Shown in pieces: positions 5,809 through 12,779 of a stretch of 12,779 nucleotides of DNA. The first letter of the stretch is position 1. Each line of letters starts with the position of its first letter. The DNA comes from Bacillota bacterium (lineage in GTDB: Bacteria; Bacillota; Clostridia; Lachnospirales; Lachnospiraceae), in NCBI GenBank assembly GCA_023437885.1, contig JAEZFH010000234.1, positions 1-12,779 of the forward strand, written 5' to 3'. The position numbers were made by a program, and so were the translations under genes. The notes beneath the pieces were generated by a model. The model saw only the letters and a list, made by a program, of their open reading frames with translations. It was not told where the DNA came from and did not search any database.

Positions 5809-8800
5809 TTATTTTTTAACTTCATTCTGTTTCTTTTTATTGCGGAACGTAATTACTATAATTCCTGTCAGGCAGGTTAGAATACCAATCAGGAAATAAC
5901 TCCAATGCAGCCATTCTCCTGTACCCGGCAGACCCGTTCCCTTTCCTTTACCGGAGTTGTCACCGCTAAGCGGAACCACCTCCACATCAATTTCTACAAA
6001 TATTTCTTCTTCCTCGCCATCCGGTCCGGTAACAATAACGGAAAAGTCATCCTTGCCTGTGTAACCGGGATCCGGCTTATAGGTCCACTTGCCATCCTTA
6101 TTCACCTTAACGGTTCCATGCTCCGGTTCTTTTCCCTTGACCGTAGTTCCTCCCTCGGGTACAGGCACGTTTCCTCCCTTTGGCGTATTCTCCGGTGTTA
6201 TTTCAGTAATCGGTACCGGGGTAGGGCTGGGAGATGGTGTTGGCTTTCCTGTAGGCTCCGGCTTCGGTGTCAGGCCGGGTGTCGGCTTGGGAGTTGTCGT
6301 GGGTCCCGGCGTGATTGTCGGTGCCGGGGTACCCGTCGGGGTGGGGCTTGGAGTCACGGTAGGAGTCGGGGTCCCCCCTGACGGTCCCGGATTCCACGGT
6401 GTCGGAGGAATATATTCCGTATTTTTAATCACCTTTGTAAAGGTTAGCTCGGAAGCATCCAGGGTGACCGTGATCGGCGTACTGTTCAGATTGTAGCCAT
6501 TTGGTGCTTTTATTTCCGTAATCACATAGTCTCCGTAGATCAACCCTTCTAATTTCTTTGTGCCGTCTGGTCCGATTGTAACGATCCTCTCGGATCCATC
6601 CGGATATTTCACTTTGAACTCTGCTCCGGATAAGAGTATGGAATCACTCTTGCTGTCCACCTTCTTAATAATTAAGCTGCGCAGCATCTCATTTTTAACC
6701 GTTAACTCTGTTGTCAGTGCAGCACCCTTTTTAATTTCAATCGAATGTCTTCGATCCTCAGTCTTCACGGGAAGCTGGTATCCCTCCGGGGCATCGGTCT
6801 CCACCAGTGTATACTCCCCTAAGAGAAGGTCCGGTATCTCAATTACTCCGTCCTTATCCGTTGTGTAAATACCTAAGCTGGTATCTCCCTGATAAAACTC
6901 GAATTTTGCTCCGCTCAGGACAAGATTGCTGTCGCTATAGTCAACCTTTTTGATCTTGATGGTCCGCAGTAATTGATTCTCGATTCCGGCTAAGATGACA
7001 TCATAATCCGTATCATATTTTATATCAATTTCTGTAGTCCGCTTATCAAGGCCCGGCAAATGATATCCCTCCGGAGCTTTTGTCTCAACAAGCCAATACT
7101 TACCAACCTCCAGCTTCTCTATCTTGAAGGTGCCGTCCTTGCCTGTCTTATACTCTCCAAAGAGCTTGAGCCGGTTGTCAGGGCCATAAAGCTTAAATTC
7201 TGCACCCTCCAAAGCCTTAGTGGTATCCTCAGTATCAACCTTTTTCACTGTCACAGATTTCAAAGGTGCATTGTTAATGGGCAGACTGATCTTTTTGTCC
7301 TTTAAACCATCGGCTTCATCCGTGCTCTTGCCAACTGTAATTTCAGTCTTCGTATTCTCAGGTAATTGATAGCCCTCCGGTGCATTTGTCTCTTCCAGTT
7401 CATAACGGCCATCTTCCAGGTTATTTATTTCCAATAATCCTTGTTCGTTTGTTTTATAACCTGTTCCAATTGTCCTAACAACCGGTGACAGCTGTTTTAA
7501 GCTGAATACCGCGCCCTCTAATACCTGGGTAGGATCCTGTTCACTCTTTTTAGTGATAACAATGGATTTCAAAGGCTCATTTGTGATATTTACCTTCATC
7601 TGATAGCTCTGAGCCGCGCCGGTATTCTCATCAATTCGGATATCATAGCTATGATCCGCGGGCAACTGATAGCCTCCCGGTGCACTGCTCTCTTCCTTCC
7701 GGTAATCGCCGTTCTTTAGCCCGGTTATTGTTAATTCTCCATTCATCCCCGTGCTGTTGGGGGTTAAAGTAATCTCTTCCTCCGAGCCTGCATTTTTCTT
7801 AAACAGTCTGAATACTGCACCTTGAAGCAAGCTGTTGTCATAAGTATTCTTCTTCGTGATTACAATGGATTTTAACTTTTCATTCTTAACTGAAACATTA
7901 ATTGTATTATCCTTCACGCTGTCAGCTGCATCAGCCGTCAGATTGATTTCGATCTCCTTCTCGCTGTCAGCAGTAAGCTGATAATCGTTCGGTGCTGTTA
8001 TTTCCTTTAACCGGTATCTTCCATTGCTTAATCCGGTTATCACCAGTTCACCGTTAAGGCCGGTAGTATCAGGACTTAAACTGATCTTTGTCTCCGGATT
8101 CGTATCAATTCTGGTTAATGTAAATTTTGCACCGGAAAGCTTGACATTGGTATCTTTATCTGCTTTCGTGATTTTGAGTGTCTTTTCCTGCTTTTCATTA
8201 AATACTTTTATTTCTGTTGTTTTTTTATACTCTACGCTGAGTTCAACTCCCTTGTCATCCTCCCCCAGCTCTGCTTTGATATAGCCTGTCGGACCTGTTA
8301 CTTCCACAAGATAGTATTTCCGGGAGGTAGGTAAATCATTATATACAAGGGAACCATCGGAAAGAGTACTCTTATTCTCTCCGTCAACAATTACTTTATT
8401 GCCGTTTAGGAGATAATACAACTGGAACACAGCCGGATTATTCTTAATGAGGCTTTCGTCCGCTTTATCCCTTTTTTCGATCCTGATATGCCCTACGGAG
8501 CCGGTTCCGGTTCCATATGCTCTGGAGGTTGAGGAAATGCTGTACTGTTTGTTTCCAACGGCGTCACTGCTGTGCTCTTCCCCCTTAAATTTGGCTGCGT
8601 TCTTAATATAATTCGGCGTTTTACTTGTTACTACCGTCTTATATTTCAGCACATACTGACGGGTGATCGGAGGGATAAACTTTAGCTCTATCTCCCATTC
8701 TCCGCTGGAATTTTGTGTTTCCTTCAGACTATAAAGAGCTTCCGCTTCATTGTTCACCAGTCTTAGCACATCATCATTCTGATTACTGTAATTCTTGAGG

Positions 8801-11781
8801 TCGACTTCATATACCTCAAGACTGCCTGTCACATATTGATGGCCGCCGCTGATGGTATCCGTAAATACACCATTGGTTATCTTGGAAAGACTTTCATTCA
8901 GTACTACCTTCCACTCAATCTCATCGTTCAGGTACACCTTGTCACTGTCACTGATGCCAACGGCAGCTTTCGTTAAAAACTTATCATACTTAGGATTTGA
9001 TACGGTTGCCGTATATTTTTCCCCATTGATATCTGCTGTGTTGGAATAGCTATTTTTCGATAATCCGATCATATCCGTCGTATATTTGATAAGATAAGGT
9101 GTCTCCGGATTCTTCGTTATGGTCAGGGTAAACCCTTTCTTATCGGCATTGACGTTTATGGAATATCCGTTATTTACTGTCAAGGGTATCCCTTGAACAA
9201 TCTGGTTAGAGGAATTTACCGTATATGGTATCACCTGAACCGTACTTGCATCCAGCTCCTGCCCATCCGTCATGGTATCCGTAATTACAATATTGCCGCC
9301 CGGTAAGTGTCTTGCCTGATGATTTGCATAGATTTCCCAATCGATCTCTCGGTCCTGAAGTCTACCGGAGCCTCTCTTTTCACCATTTTTGTATGCTCTG
9401 CCGTCTAAGTTGTAGTTGGGTGTATATGTTCCACCTTCAACCTCTTCATCCTTGGTATTCCAATAGGTGAATTCCGCTTCATTTTTAAAGTTCGTGCCAC
9501 TGTTCGGTATAATCTGAGGGTAAGCATCGCTGTCAAGATCAAAGCTGGTCTTAAAATAAACATAATACTCTTTGTCTTTCAGCTCCTTATTAATTGTCAG
9601 TATAAATCCGTATTGATATCCGGCTCCATTTGGTGTGACCTCATATTCCACACCTTCGGTCCATGCCTGAACTGTTGTATCCTCCGTAAATTTTAAGGTG
9701 TCTTTCAAAAAGAATAATCCGCCATTGGGAAAGCTGTCCTTGATCACCAACTTTTTTATTGTTTCCTTGGTAGGTCTGATCTTCAGCCTCCAGCTCATGG
9801 TCTTCTCATCATAGTCGATTCCCTTGTAAGCAACACCGCCGATTGTTGAATTCACGGTAGTTTTATCGAATCTGTTTTTAATATCCGGAGTTACAGGCGA
9901 TTTAATCGCATCTGTTTCATCTGTATGGCCAGTGCCCGGCCCAAGGCCGTAAGCTCCGGTTACCCAGACTTTATTCTCGAATTTAATCGTAGTACTGTAG
10001 AAATCCGGATTAACAATCGTACTGTAAGTAATCGTTCTTCTTGTTTCGATATCTCCAAGCCCAATGGTAAACTCACTCGGACCGGTAACATCAGAAGCCG
10101 GTATTGTTATGCTCGCATTCGGGGTTTTATCAGAATAAATTTCCTTCCCCTTTTCGTCCTTTATTACAATTGATTTTTTATCAAGAGTCAGGCCTTCCGG
10201 CAGCGAATCATACAAAACTGCTGCATTTATTTTGTGATGGCCCGAATTAAGGGTCACGGTCCATTTTATGATCTTTTGACCAAAGATATCCGATTCGATG
10301 CTTCCTCCCTTACTTAATAAGGAATTTCTGACTGCAACTGCAGAACCGGTTACTGTTCTCAATTCATCAGCACCATTTTTTAAGATCGCTGTATTAACCA
10401 GGTCCAGACTCTCTTTAAACACATCCCCGGGATAGCTAACCTTGGTTTCATAAATAATCCGGTACGCGTTCCCTTTTAATTCTCCCAGTGTTAGCGGGAA
10501 TATCAGGCTGCTCTCTCCCTCAGGCACATTTCCGGGAAAGCTCTTAATCACATCCGTAACCTCAGTTCCCTGGTTCCAGCTGCTTCCACTCTTATTCAGC
10601 TGATATACTTTAATCGTGGAACGATCAATGGTTTCATTGGCATCCGGCGTATCAGCAATAACCGCATTGGGTATATCCAGTTCAGCCTTATTAACATCAA
10701 TGGTCCAACGTATTTTCTCAGTATTTCCGTATGTATCAGCGATTGCTACTCCATTTTTCTTTTCCAGCATAGCTGACATAACGAATTTGGGCAATGTCAC
10801 CTTAACCTCACCCTTTTTCGTTGCACCATCCCACAATTGTGCATGATTGGTGTAGGAGGTCTTGGTATAATCCTTAATATCCGTCCTGTATTTAATCCGG
10901 TAGGCGCTGTCAATCTCTCCGAGGGTTAAGGTAAAGCCTCCGGCATTGCTGGTTATACTGGCACCGCTTACGCTACTTATGGCAATCGGTCCCTCTTCCG
11001 TTACGGCTCCGCTAAACCCAACCTTTAGCTTATAAAGCTCTATGCTGCCGGTGTTTAACTCCAGCCCCACCGGTACACTGTCCGATACAATTGCCTCCTG
11101 AAGCTTTTCCAAGGAGGTATTCACATCCACTGTCCAGTCTGCATATTTCGGATTGGCAGAAAGCGCCCCTGCAGATTTGCCAATCGATGCTCCCGGATTG
11201 ACCGGATTTCTTATAGAGATCGGAATGGTATATCCTCCAAAATCTAATACTTTTGATACATTATCATTAAATTCGCTTACCTTTATGTCAAAAAGGATTT
11301 CAACCGCGCCGTGCCTTTCTAATGGGTAAGCTCCGCCCGGACTCAGCTTGCTGTTAAAAGTGAGGGTCAGCATCCTGGTTGCTTTATCAAAGGAATAATC
11401 ACCGACCTTATCATTGCTGCCCAGCGGGTCCAAAAATTCTACATTGCCAGAATGGTCTCCGCCGATCGGCAATTCAAATATTTCCGGTATTTTTATGGTT
11501 GCATAGTCACCCTCGTATACCTCGACTCCATTATCTATCCTCCAGTCCAGGCAAAGATAAACTTTAAGATCTTTATCCGTTAATATCGGCTGATCTAATG
11601 GAATCGGTGTTCCGCTTTCATCTGTCATTCTGACTCCGTATAAAATCTGGCCCACATCCTTTGGTTCAGCCGCTCTGGCGCTGCCAGACGGGCCCAATAC
11701 CCGAAACGGTGTATCCAGAACCATACTGAGAACCAGTACCGTCAGAAACAACAGTTTAAGTATTTTCTTAATACTTCTCAT
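5809..11781 (-). CDS. Giant LPXTG cell-wall adhesin with Cna-type and Cna_B isopeptide modules
   Basis: A 1990-residue surface protein. Order: signal peptide (1-38, likely cut after ARA); an N1-like adhesin domain (about 40-200); six Cna-type beta modules (about 201-1090); seven Cna_B/SpaA-type modules (about 1096-1790); a Pro/Thr-rich wall spacer (about 1791-1868); a CshA-like domain (HGTVKVNKDGKWTYKPDPGY, about 1869-1937); the sortase signal LPGTG (1951-1955), a membrane helix and the basic tail RNKKKQ. Candidate Lys-Asp-Asn sets occur in all six N-terminal modules and Lys-Glu-Asn sets in all seven Cna_B modules, so the stalk is probably covalently stiffened. The family binds host or matrix ligands; the ligand here is unknown. 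No pilin YPKN-type motif and no adjacent sortase was seen, so a stand-alone adhesin anchored by a housekeeping sortase is likely. AAAGGAGG precedes the ATG by 7 bases. No frameshift is visible in 6 kb. Confidence 0.93.
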   Translation of the reverse strand: MRSIKKILKLLFLTVLVLSMVLDTPFRVLGPSGSARAAEPKDVGQILYGVRMTDESGTPIPLDQPILTDKDLKVYLCLDWRIDNGVEVYEGDYATIKIPEIFELPIGGDHSGNVEFLDPLGSNDKVGDYSFDKATRMLTLTFNSKLSPGGAYPLERHGAVEILFDIKVSEFNDNVSKVLDFGGYTIPISIRNPVNPGASIGKSAGALSANPKYADWTVDVNTSLEKLQEAIVSDSVPVGLELNTGSIELYKLKVGFSGAVTEEGPIAISSVSGASITSNAGGFTLTLGEIDSAYRIKYRTDIKDYTKTSYTNHAQLWDGATKKGEVKVTLPKFVMSAMLEKKNGVAIADTYGNTEKIRWTIDVNKAELDIPNAVIADTPDANETIDRSTIKVYQLNKSGSSWNQGTEVTDVIKSFPGNVPEGESSLIFPLTLGELKGNAYRIIYETKVSYPGDVFKESLDLVNTAILKNGADELRTVTGSAVAVRNSLLSKGGSIESDIFGQKIIKWTVTLNSGHHKINAAVLYDSLPEGLTLDKKSIVIKDEKGKEIYSDKTPNASITIPASDVTGPSEFTIGLGDIETRRTITYSTIVNPDFYSTTIKFENKVWVTGAYGLGPGTGHTDETDAIKSPVTPDIKNRFDKTTVNSTIGGVAYKGIDYDEKTMSWRLKIRPTKETIKKLVIKDSFPNGGLFFLKDTLKFTEDTTVQAWTEGVEYEVTPNGAGYQYGFILTINKELKDKEYYVYFKTSFDLDSDAYPQIIPNSGTNFKNEAEFTYWNTKDEEVEGGTYTPNYNLDGRAYKNGEKRGSGRLQDREIDWEIYANHQARHLPGGNIVITDTMTDGQELDASTVQVIPYTVNSSNQIVQGIPLTVNNGYSINVNADKKGFTLTITKNPETPYLIKYTTDMIGLSKNSYSNTADINGEKYTATVSNPKYDKFLTKAAVGISDSDKVYLNDEIEWKVVLNESLSKITNGVFTDTISGGHQYVTGSLEVYEVDLKNYSNQNDDVLRLVNNEAEALYSLKETQNSSGEWEIELKFIPPITRQYVLKYKTVVTSKTPNYIKNAAKFKGEEHSSDAVGNKQYSISSTSRAYGTGTGSVGHIRIEKRDKADESLIKNNPAVFQLYYLLNGNKVIVDGENKSTLSDGSLVYNDLPTSRKYYLVEVTGPTGYIKAELGEDDKGVELSVEYKKTTEIKVFNEKQEKTLKITKADKDTNVKLSGAKFTLTRIDTNPETKISLSPDTTGLNGELVITGLSNGRYRLKEITAPNDYQLTADSEKEIEINLTADAADSVKDNTINVSVKNEKLKSIVITKKNTYDNSLLQGAVFRLFKKNAGSEEEITLTPNSTGMNGELTITGLKNGDYRKEESSAPGGYQLPADHSYDIRIDENTGAAQSYQMKVNITNEPLKSIVITKKSEQDPTQVLEGAVFSLKQLSPVVRTIGTGYKTNEQGLLEINNLEDGRYELEETNAPEGYQLPENTKTEITVGKSTDEADGLKDKKISLPINNAPLKSVTVKKVDTEDTTKALEGAEFKLYGPDNRLKLFGEYKTGKDGTFKIEKLEVGKYWLVETKAPEGYHLPGLDKRTTEIDIKYDTDYDVILAGIENQLLRTIKIKKVDYSDSNLVLSGAKFEFYQGDTSLGIYTTDKDGVIEIPDLLLGEYTLVETDAPEGYQLPVKTEDRRHSIEIKKGAALTTELTVKNEMLRSLIIKKVDSKSDSILLSGAEFKVKYPDGSERIVTIGPDGTKKLEGLIYGDYVITEIKAPNGYNLNSTPITVTLDASELTFTKVIKNTEYIPPTPWNPGPSGGTPTPTVTPSPTPTGTPAPTITPGPTTTPKPTPGLTPKPEPTGKPTPSPSPTPVPITEITPENTPKGGNVPVPEGGTTVKGKEPEHGTVKVNKDGKWTYKPDPGYTGKDDFSVIVTGPDGEEEEIFVEIDVEVVPLSGDNSGKGKGTGLPGTGEWLHWSYFLIGILTCLTGIIVITFRNKKKQNEVKK
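6178..6412 (-). repeat. Pro/Thr-rich low-complexity wall-spanning segment of the adhesin
   Basis: Codes for residues about 1791-1868, built from irregular TPTP, PSPTP and TPGP units. The DNA is markedly GC-richer than its surroundings, with G-runs on the plus strand. Such segments thread through peptidoglycan between the ligand-binding part and the LPXTG anchor. Confidence 0.85.
6414..8496 (-). repeat. Array of seven Cna_B (SpaA-type) modules in the adhesin
   Basis: Seven consecutive modules of about 90-105 residues share I-x-K...(L)xGAxFxL...ExxAPxGYxL...VxNE. Candidate isopeptide residues (Lys/Glu/Asn) are 1103/1160/1195, 1206/1260/1300, 1310/1364/1401, 1411/1464/1504, 1514/1566/1602, 1612/1661/1697 and 1707/1756/1787. 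The first module is the most divergent (GPTGY for APxGY). The DNA copies have diverged, so this is an old duplication array. Confidence 0.88.
8512..11181 (-). repeat. Array of six Cna-type adhesive modules in the adhesin
   Basis: Six modules of about 130-160 residues share an IxW-x-V-x-N strand, a Asp in VxxD-(S/T), a YxIxYxT strand and a closing F/Y-x-N-x-A strand. Candidate Lys/Asp/Asn sets are 202/234/312, 341/377/463, 491/525/603, 640/682/767, 802/835/914 and 938/975/1061. This resembles the collagen-adhesin N2/N3 fold. The Lys assignments are less certain than Asp and Asn. Confidence 0.7.
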
Positions 11782-11840
11782 TGAAATCCTCCTTTAATTG
11801 CTTTTCATAACTCATTGTATTGCGATATATTTTTTATAAC

Positions 11841-11859
11841 AATGATAACTATTATCATT
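11841..11859. promoter_or_regulatory. Fur-type box over the adhesin start point
   Basis: AATGATAACTATTATCATT contains TGATAAC-T-ATTATCA (11843-11857), which matches the Gram-positive Fur 7-1-7 consensus TGATAAT-N-ATTATCA at 13 of 14 fixed positions; the inverted-repeat arms extend by one base on each side. It begins 2 bases after the -10 hexamer and covers the predicted start (about 11855). It differs from the PerR box (TTATAAT arms) at the G/C positions, so Fur is the better guess. Confidence 0.6.
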
Positions 11860-11861
11860 CT

Positions 11862-11890
11862 ATTATAGAATATCCGACTACTCTGAACAA
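11862..11890 (-). promoter_or_regulatory. Sigma-A type promoter of the adhesin gene
   Basis: On the minus strand TTGTTC (11885-11890), 17 bases, perfect TATAAT (11862-11867). The predicted start is near 11855, giving a leader of about 74 bases with no riboswitch. Confidence 0.7.
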
Positions 11891-11936
11891 ATTCTAAACA
11901 ATGCAACTATATCTCACTGGATGAATTCACTCCATA

Positions 11937-11981
11937 CGCAGCCTATTTATTCGTGATAAATTCCACGTATAGCCCTACTAT
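11937..11981 (-). pseudogene. Relic copy of the 3' end of the BTAD regulator gene
   Basis: This segment aligns without gaps to 12109-12153 at 35 of 45 bases, at a fixed offset of 172. In the matching frame it reads IVGLYVEFITNK-stop, against IVELYGKYIRNK-stop at the end of the intact gene, with the stop codons (TAG, TGA) aligned. A TGA three codons upstream breaks the frame and similarity fades there. It looks like the leftover tail of a duplicated regulator gene. The remaining part of 11782-12114 holds the adhesin promoter, the Fur-type box and the terminator below. Confidence 0.6.
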
Positions 11982-12053
11982 ACAAGGTCAGAATAAATCA
12001 TTATGAATTTTTTTAAGCAGCTAAAAAAGAAAATATTACACATTTTTTACCAG

Positions 12054-12099
12054 CAAAAAAAGCTCGGACGCATTTATTTTCAATCGCTTCCAAGCTTTT
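12054..12099 (-). terminator. Rho-independent terminator of the BTAD regulator gene
   Basis: On the minus strand AAAAGCTTGG and CCGAGCTTTT pair around an A/T-rich loop (one wobble), followed by a run of seven T. It begins 16 bases after the stop codon and separates the regulator from the adhesin transcript. Confidence 0.8.
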
Positions 12100-12114
12100 C
12101 ATATTATACACAGC

Positions 12115-12779
12115 TCATTTATTCCTGATATATTTTCCGTATAGCTCCACTATCTTACGGGAGGGATTTAATCCCAGCTCCTCCTTCATGTTCCGGTAGT
12201 GCTCTTCGTATACTTTCACTACACCTTTGGCATTTCCTTCCTCGGCATAATAGGACATGAGCAAATGGTTATACTCCTCATTATACGTATCCAGCTGCAC
12301 CATCTTCTGCAAACAATTCTCCAGCAGGATACTTCCGGATTTCTGAGCCATATTTTTTACTGCATACTGCTTCAGATATTTCAGATATGCATTCTTAATC
12401 GTCTGTTGAAGATAGATGCTCCAGGAATATTCCTCCTGTTCCAGATAATCCCCCGCATAAATCTCCAGCAGCCTCTTGATCTCCTTCACAGAAGGCTCAC
12501 TATTCTCCAGTAATCTCTTCAGCTCCTCCAGGTCGCTTTTTAACGGAACCTCCAATTGATACTGGTCGTTGCGAAACTGTATTCCATTCTCGTATCCCAG
12601 CTCCTTAAGTACCTTTCTCAGCTGGTACACGGTGGTATGCAGCAGCGCTCCTCCCCGGTCTGCCTCAATCTCCGGCCACAACTCCTCCATAATCCGATAC
12701 TTGTTAACTGGCCTCTCATTGCTCTGCCATAGATAGCAGAACAGCTCCTTTACCTTTTTTGTTCTCCACTTGATTGGTA
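12115..12779 (-). CDS. Winged-helix/BTAD transcriptional regulator (SARP-like), C-terminal part (partial)
   Basis: The open frame runs to the window edge with no stop, so 220 residues are visible and the N-terminus is outside. The first ~75 residues are an OmpR/PhoB-type winged helix: IKWRTKKVKELFCYLWQSN, then RIMEELWPEIEADRG and the recognition-helix region HTTVYQLRKVLKELGY. The rest (about 85-220) is a helical BTAD domain, with YAGDYLEQEEYSW, HLLMSYYAEEGNAKGVVKVYEEH and the final LGLNPSRKIVELYGKY typical of bacterial transcriptional activator domains. Starting at the internal ATG (12690) would cut the winged helix, so that start is wrong. Clostridial relatives often carry an N-terminal response-regulator receiver domain, which may lie outside. 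It is upstream of the adhesin gene on the same strand, behind its own terminator; control of the adhesin is plausible but unproven. Confidence 0.85.
   Translation of the reverse strand, partial: PIKWRTKKVKELFCYLWQSNERPVNKYRIMEELWPEIEADRGGALLHTTVYQLRKVLKELGYENGIQFRNDQYQLEVPLKSDLEELKRLLENSEPSVKEIKRLLEIYAGDYLEQEEYSWSIYLQQTIKNAYLKYLKQYAVKNMAQKSGSILLENCLQKMVQLDTYNEEYNHLLMSYYAEEGNAKGVVKVYEEHYRNMKEELGLNPSRKIVELYGKYIRNK

Noticed and set aside
6218..6360. G-runs on the plus strand that could form G-quadruplexes
   Set aside because: They follow directly from Pro/Thr codon usage on the minus strand; the runs are irregular and few reach four adjacent GGG tracts.
6089..6496. 135-residue plus-strand frame rich in Gly and Val
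   Set aside because: It is the antisense reading of the Pro/Thr-rich spacer of the adhesin, which yields Gly/Val repeats automatically.
6414..8496. Repeated DNA words in the Cna_B array (for example CCCTCCGG-containing codons for APEGY), considered as a direct-repeat or CRISPR-like array
   Set aside because: The spacing is about 300 bases and in frame, and the repeats encode a conserved protein motif; it is module duplication.
5809..11781. Pilin subunit (sortase-polymerised) interpretation of the adhesin
   Set aside because: No YPKN-type pilin motif was found and no pilus sortase gene adjoins it; the Cna_B modules alone do not make it a pilin.
11782..11960. A second cyclic dinucleotide riboswitch upstream of the adhesin
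   Set aside because: Neither the GEMM-I core words nor c-di-GMP-II-like sequence is present on either strand; the leader is only about 74 bases.

Overview
The window looks like chromosomal DNA of a Gram-positive, anaerobic member of the Clostridia, probably Lachnospiraceae-like. The reasons are a sortase-anchored giant surface protein, purine-rich Shine-Dalgarno sites, sigma-A type promoters with AT-rich spacers, a clostridial-style GEMM-I (cyclic dinucleotide) riboswitch, and a regulator combining a winged helix with a BTAD domain. The species assignment is inference. I see no tRNA, rRNA, CRISPR array, transposase or integrase.

Layout from left to right. (i) 1-529 is the N-terminal half of an AraC-type regulator (minus strand, cut by the window edge). 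(ii) 772-2097 is a DAACS-family symporter closest in character to the L-cystine carrier TcyP (minus), with a strong promoter and a perfect 7-5-7 operator-like palindrome just after its start point. (iii) 2440-3243 is a formate/nitrite-family channel (minus). Its promoter carries a Crp/Fnr-type site centred exactly at -41.5, the class II activation position. (iv) 3551-4414 is a membrane PAP2 phosphatase (plus), divergent from the channel gene. (v) 4580-5389 is a secreted transglutaminase-fold protein (minus), whose leader is a GEMM-I riboswitch ending on the ribosome-binding site. (vi) 5809-11781 encodes a 1990-residue LPXTG surface adhesin (minus) with a Fur-type box over its predicted start point. 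(vii) 12115-12779 is the C-terminal half of a winged-helix/BTAD regulator (minus, cut by the window edge).

The right two thirds (4580-12779) form a surface module. A BTAD regulator lies upstream of a very large wall-anchored adhesin, followed by a riboswitch-controlled secreted transglutaminase-like protein, all on the minus strand but separated by hairpin terminators and separate promoters. By eye the adhesin has six Cna-type modules, each with a Lys-Asp-Asn set, and seven Cna_B modules, each with a Lys-Glu-Asn set. Up to 13 intramolecular isopeptide bonds are therefore possible along a stalk capped by a Pro/Thr-rich wall spacer, a CshA-like domain and LPGTG. The neighbouring transglutaminase-like gene appears to be controlled by a cyclic dinucleotide, and the adhesin apparently by iron and perhaps by the BTAD protein. 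This arrangement fits separately switched surface attachment and modification, but no functional link is proven by the sequence.

The left third is ordinary metabolism and transport, but its promoters are unusually legible and are annotated individually.
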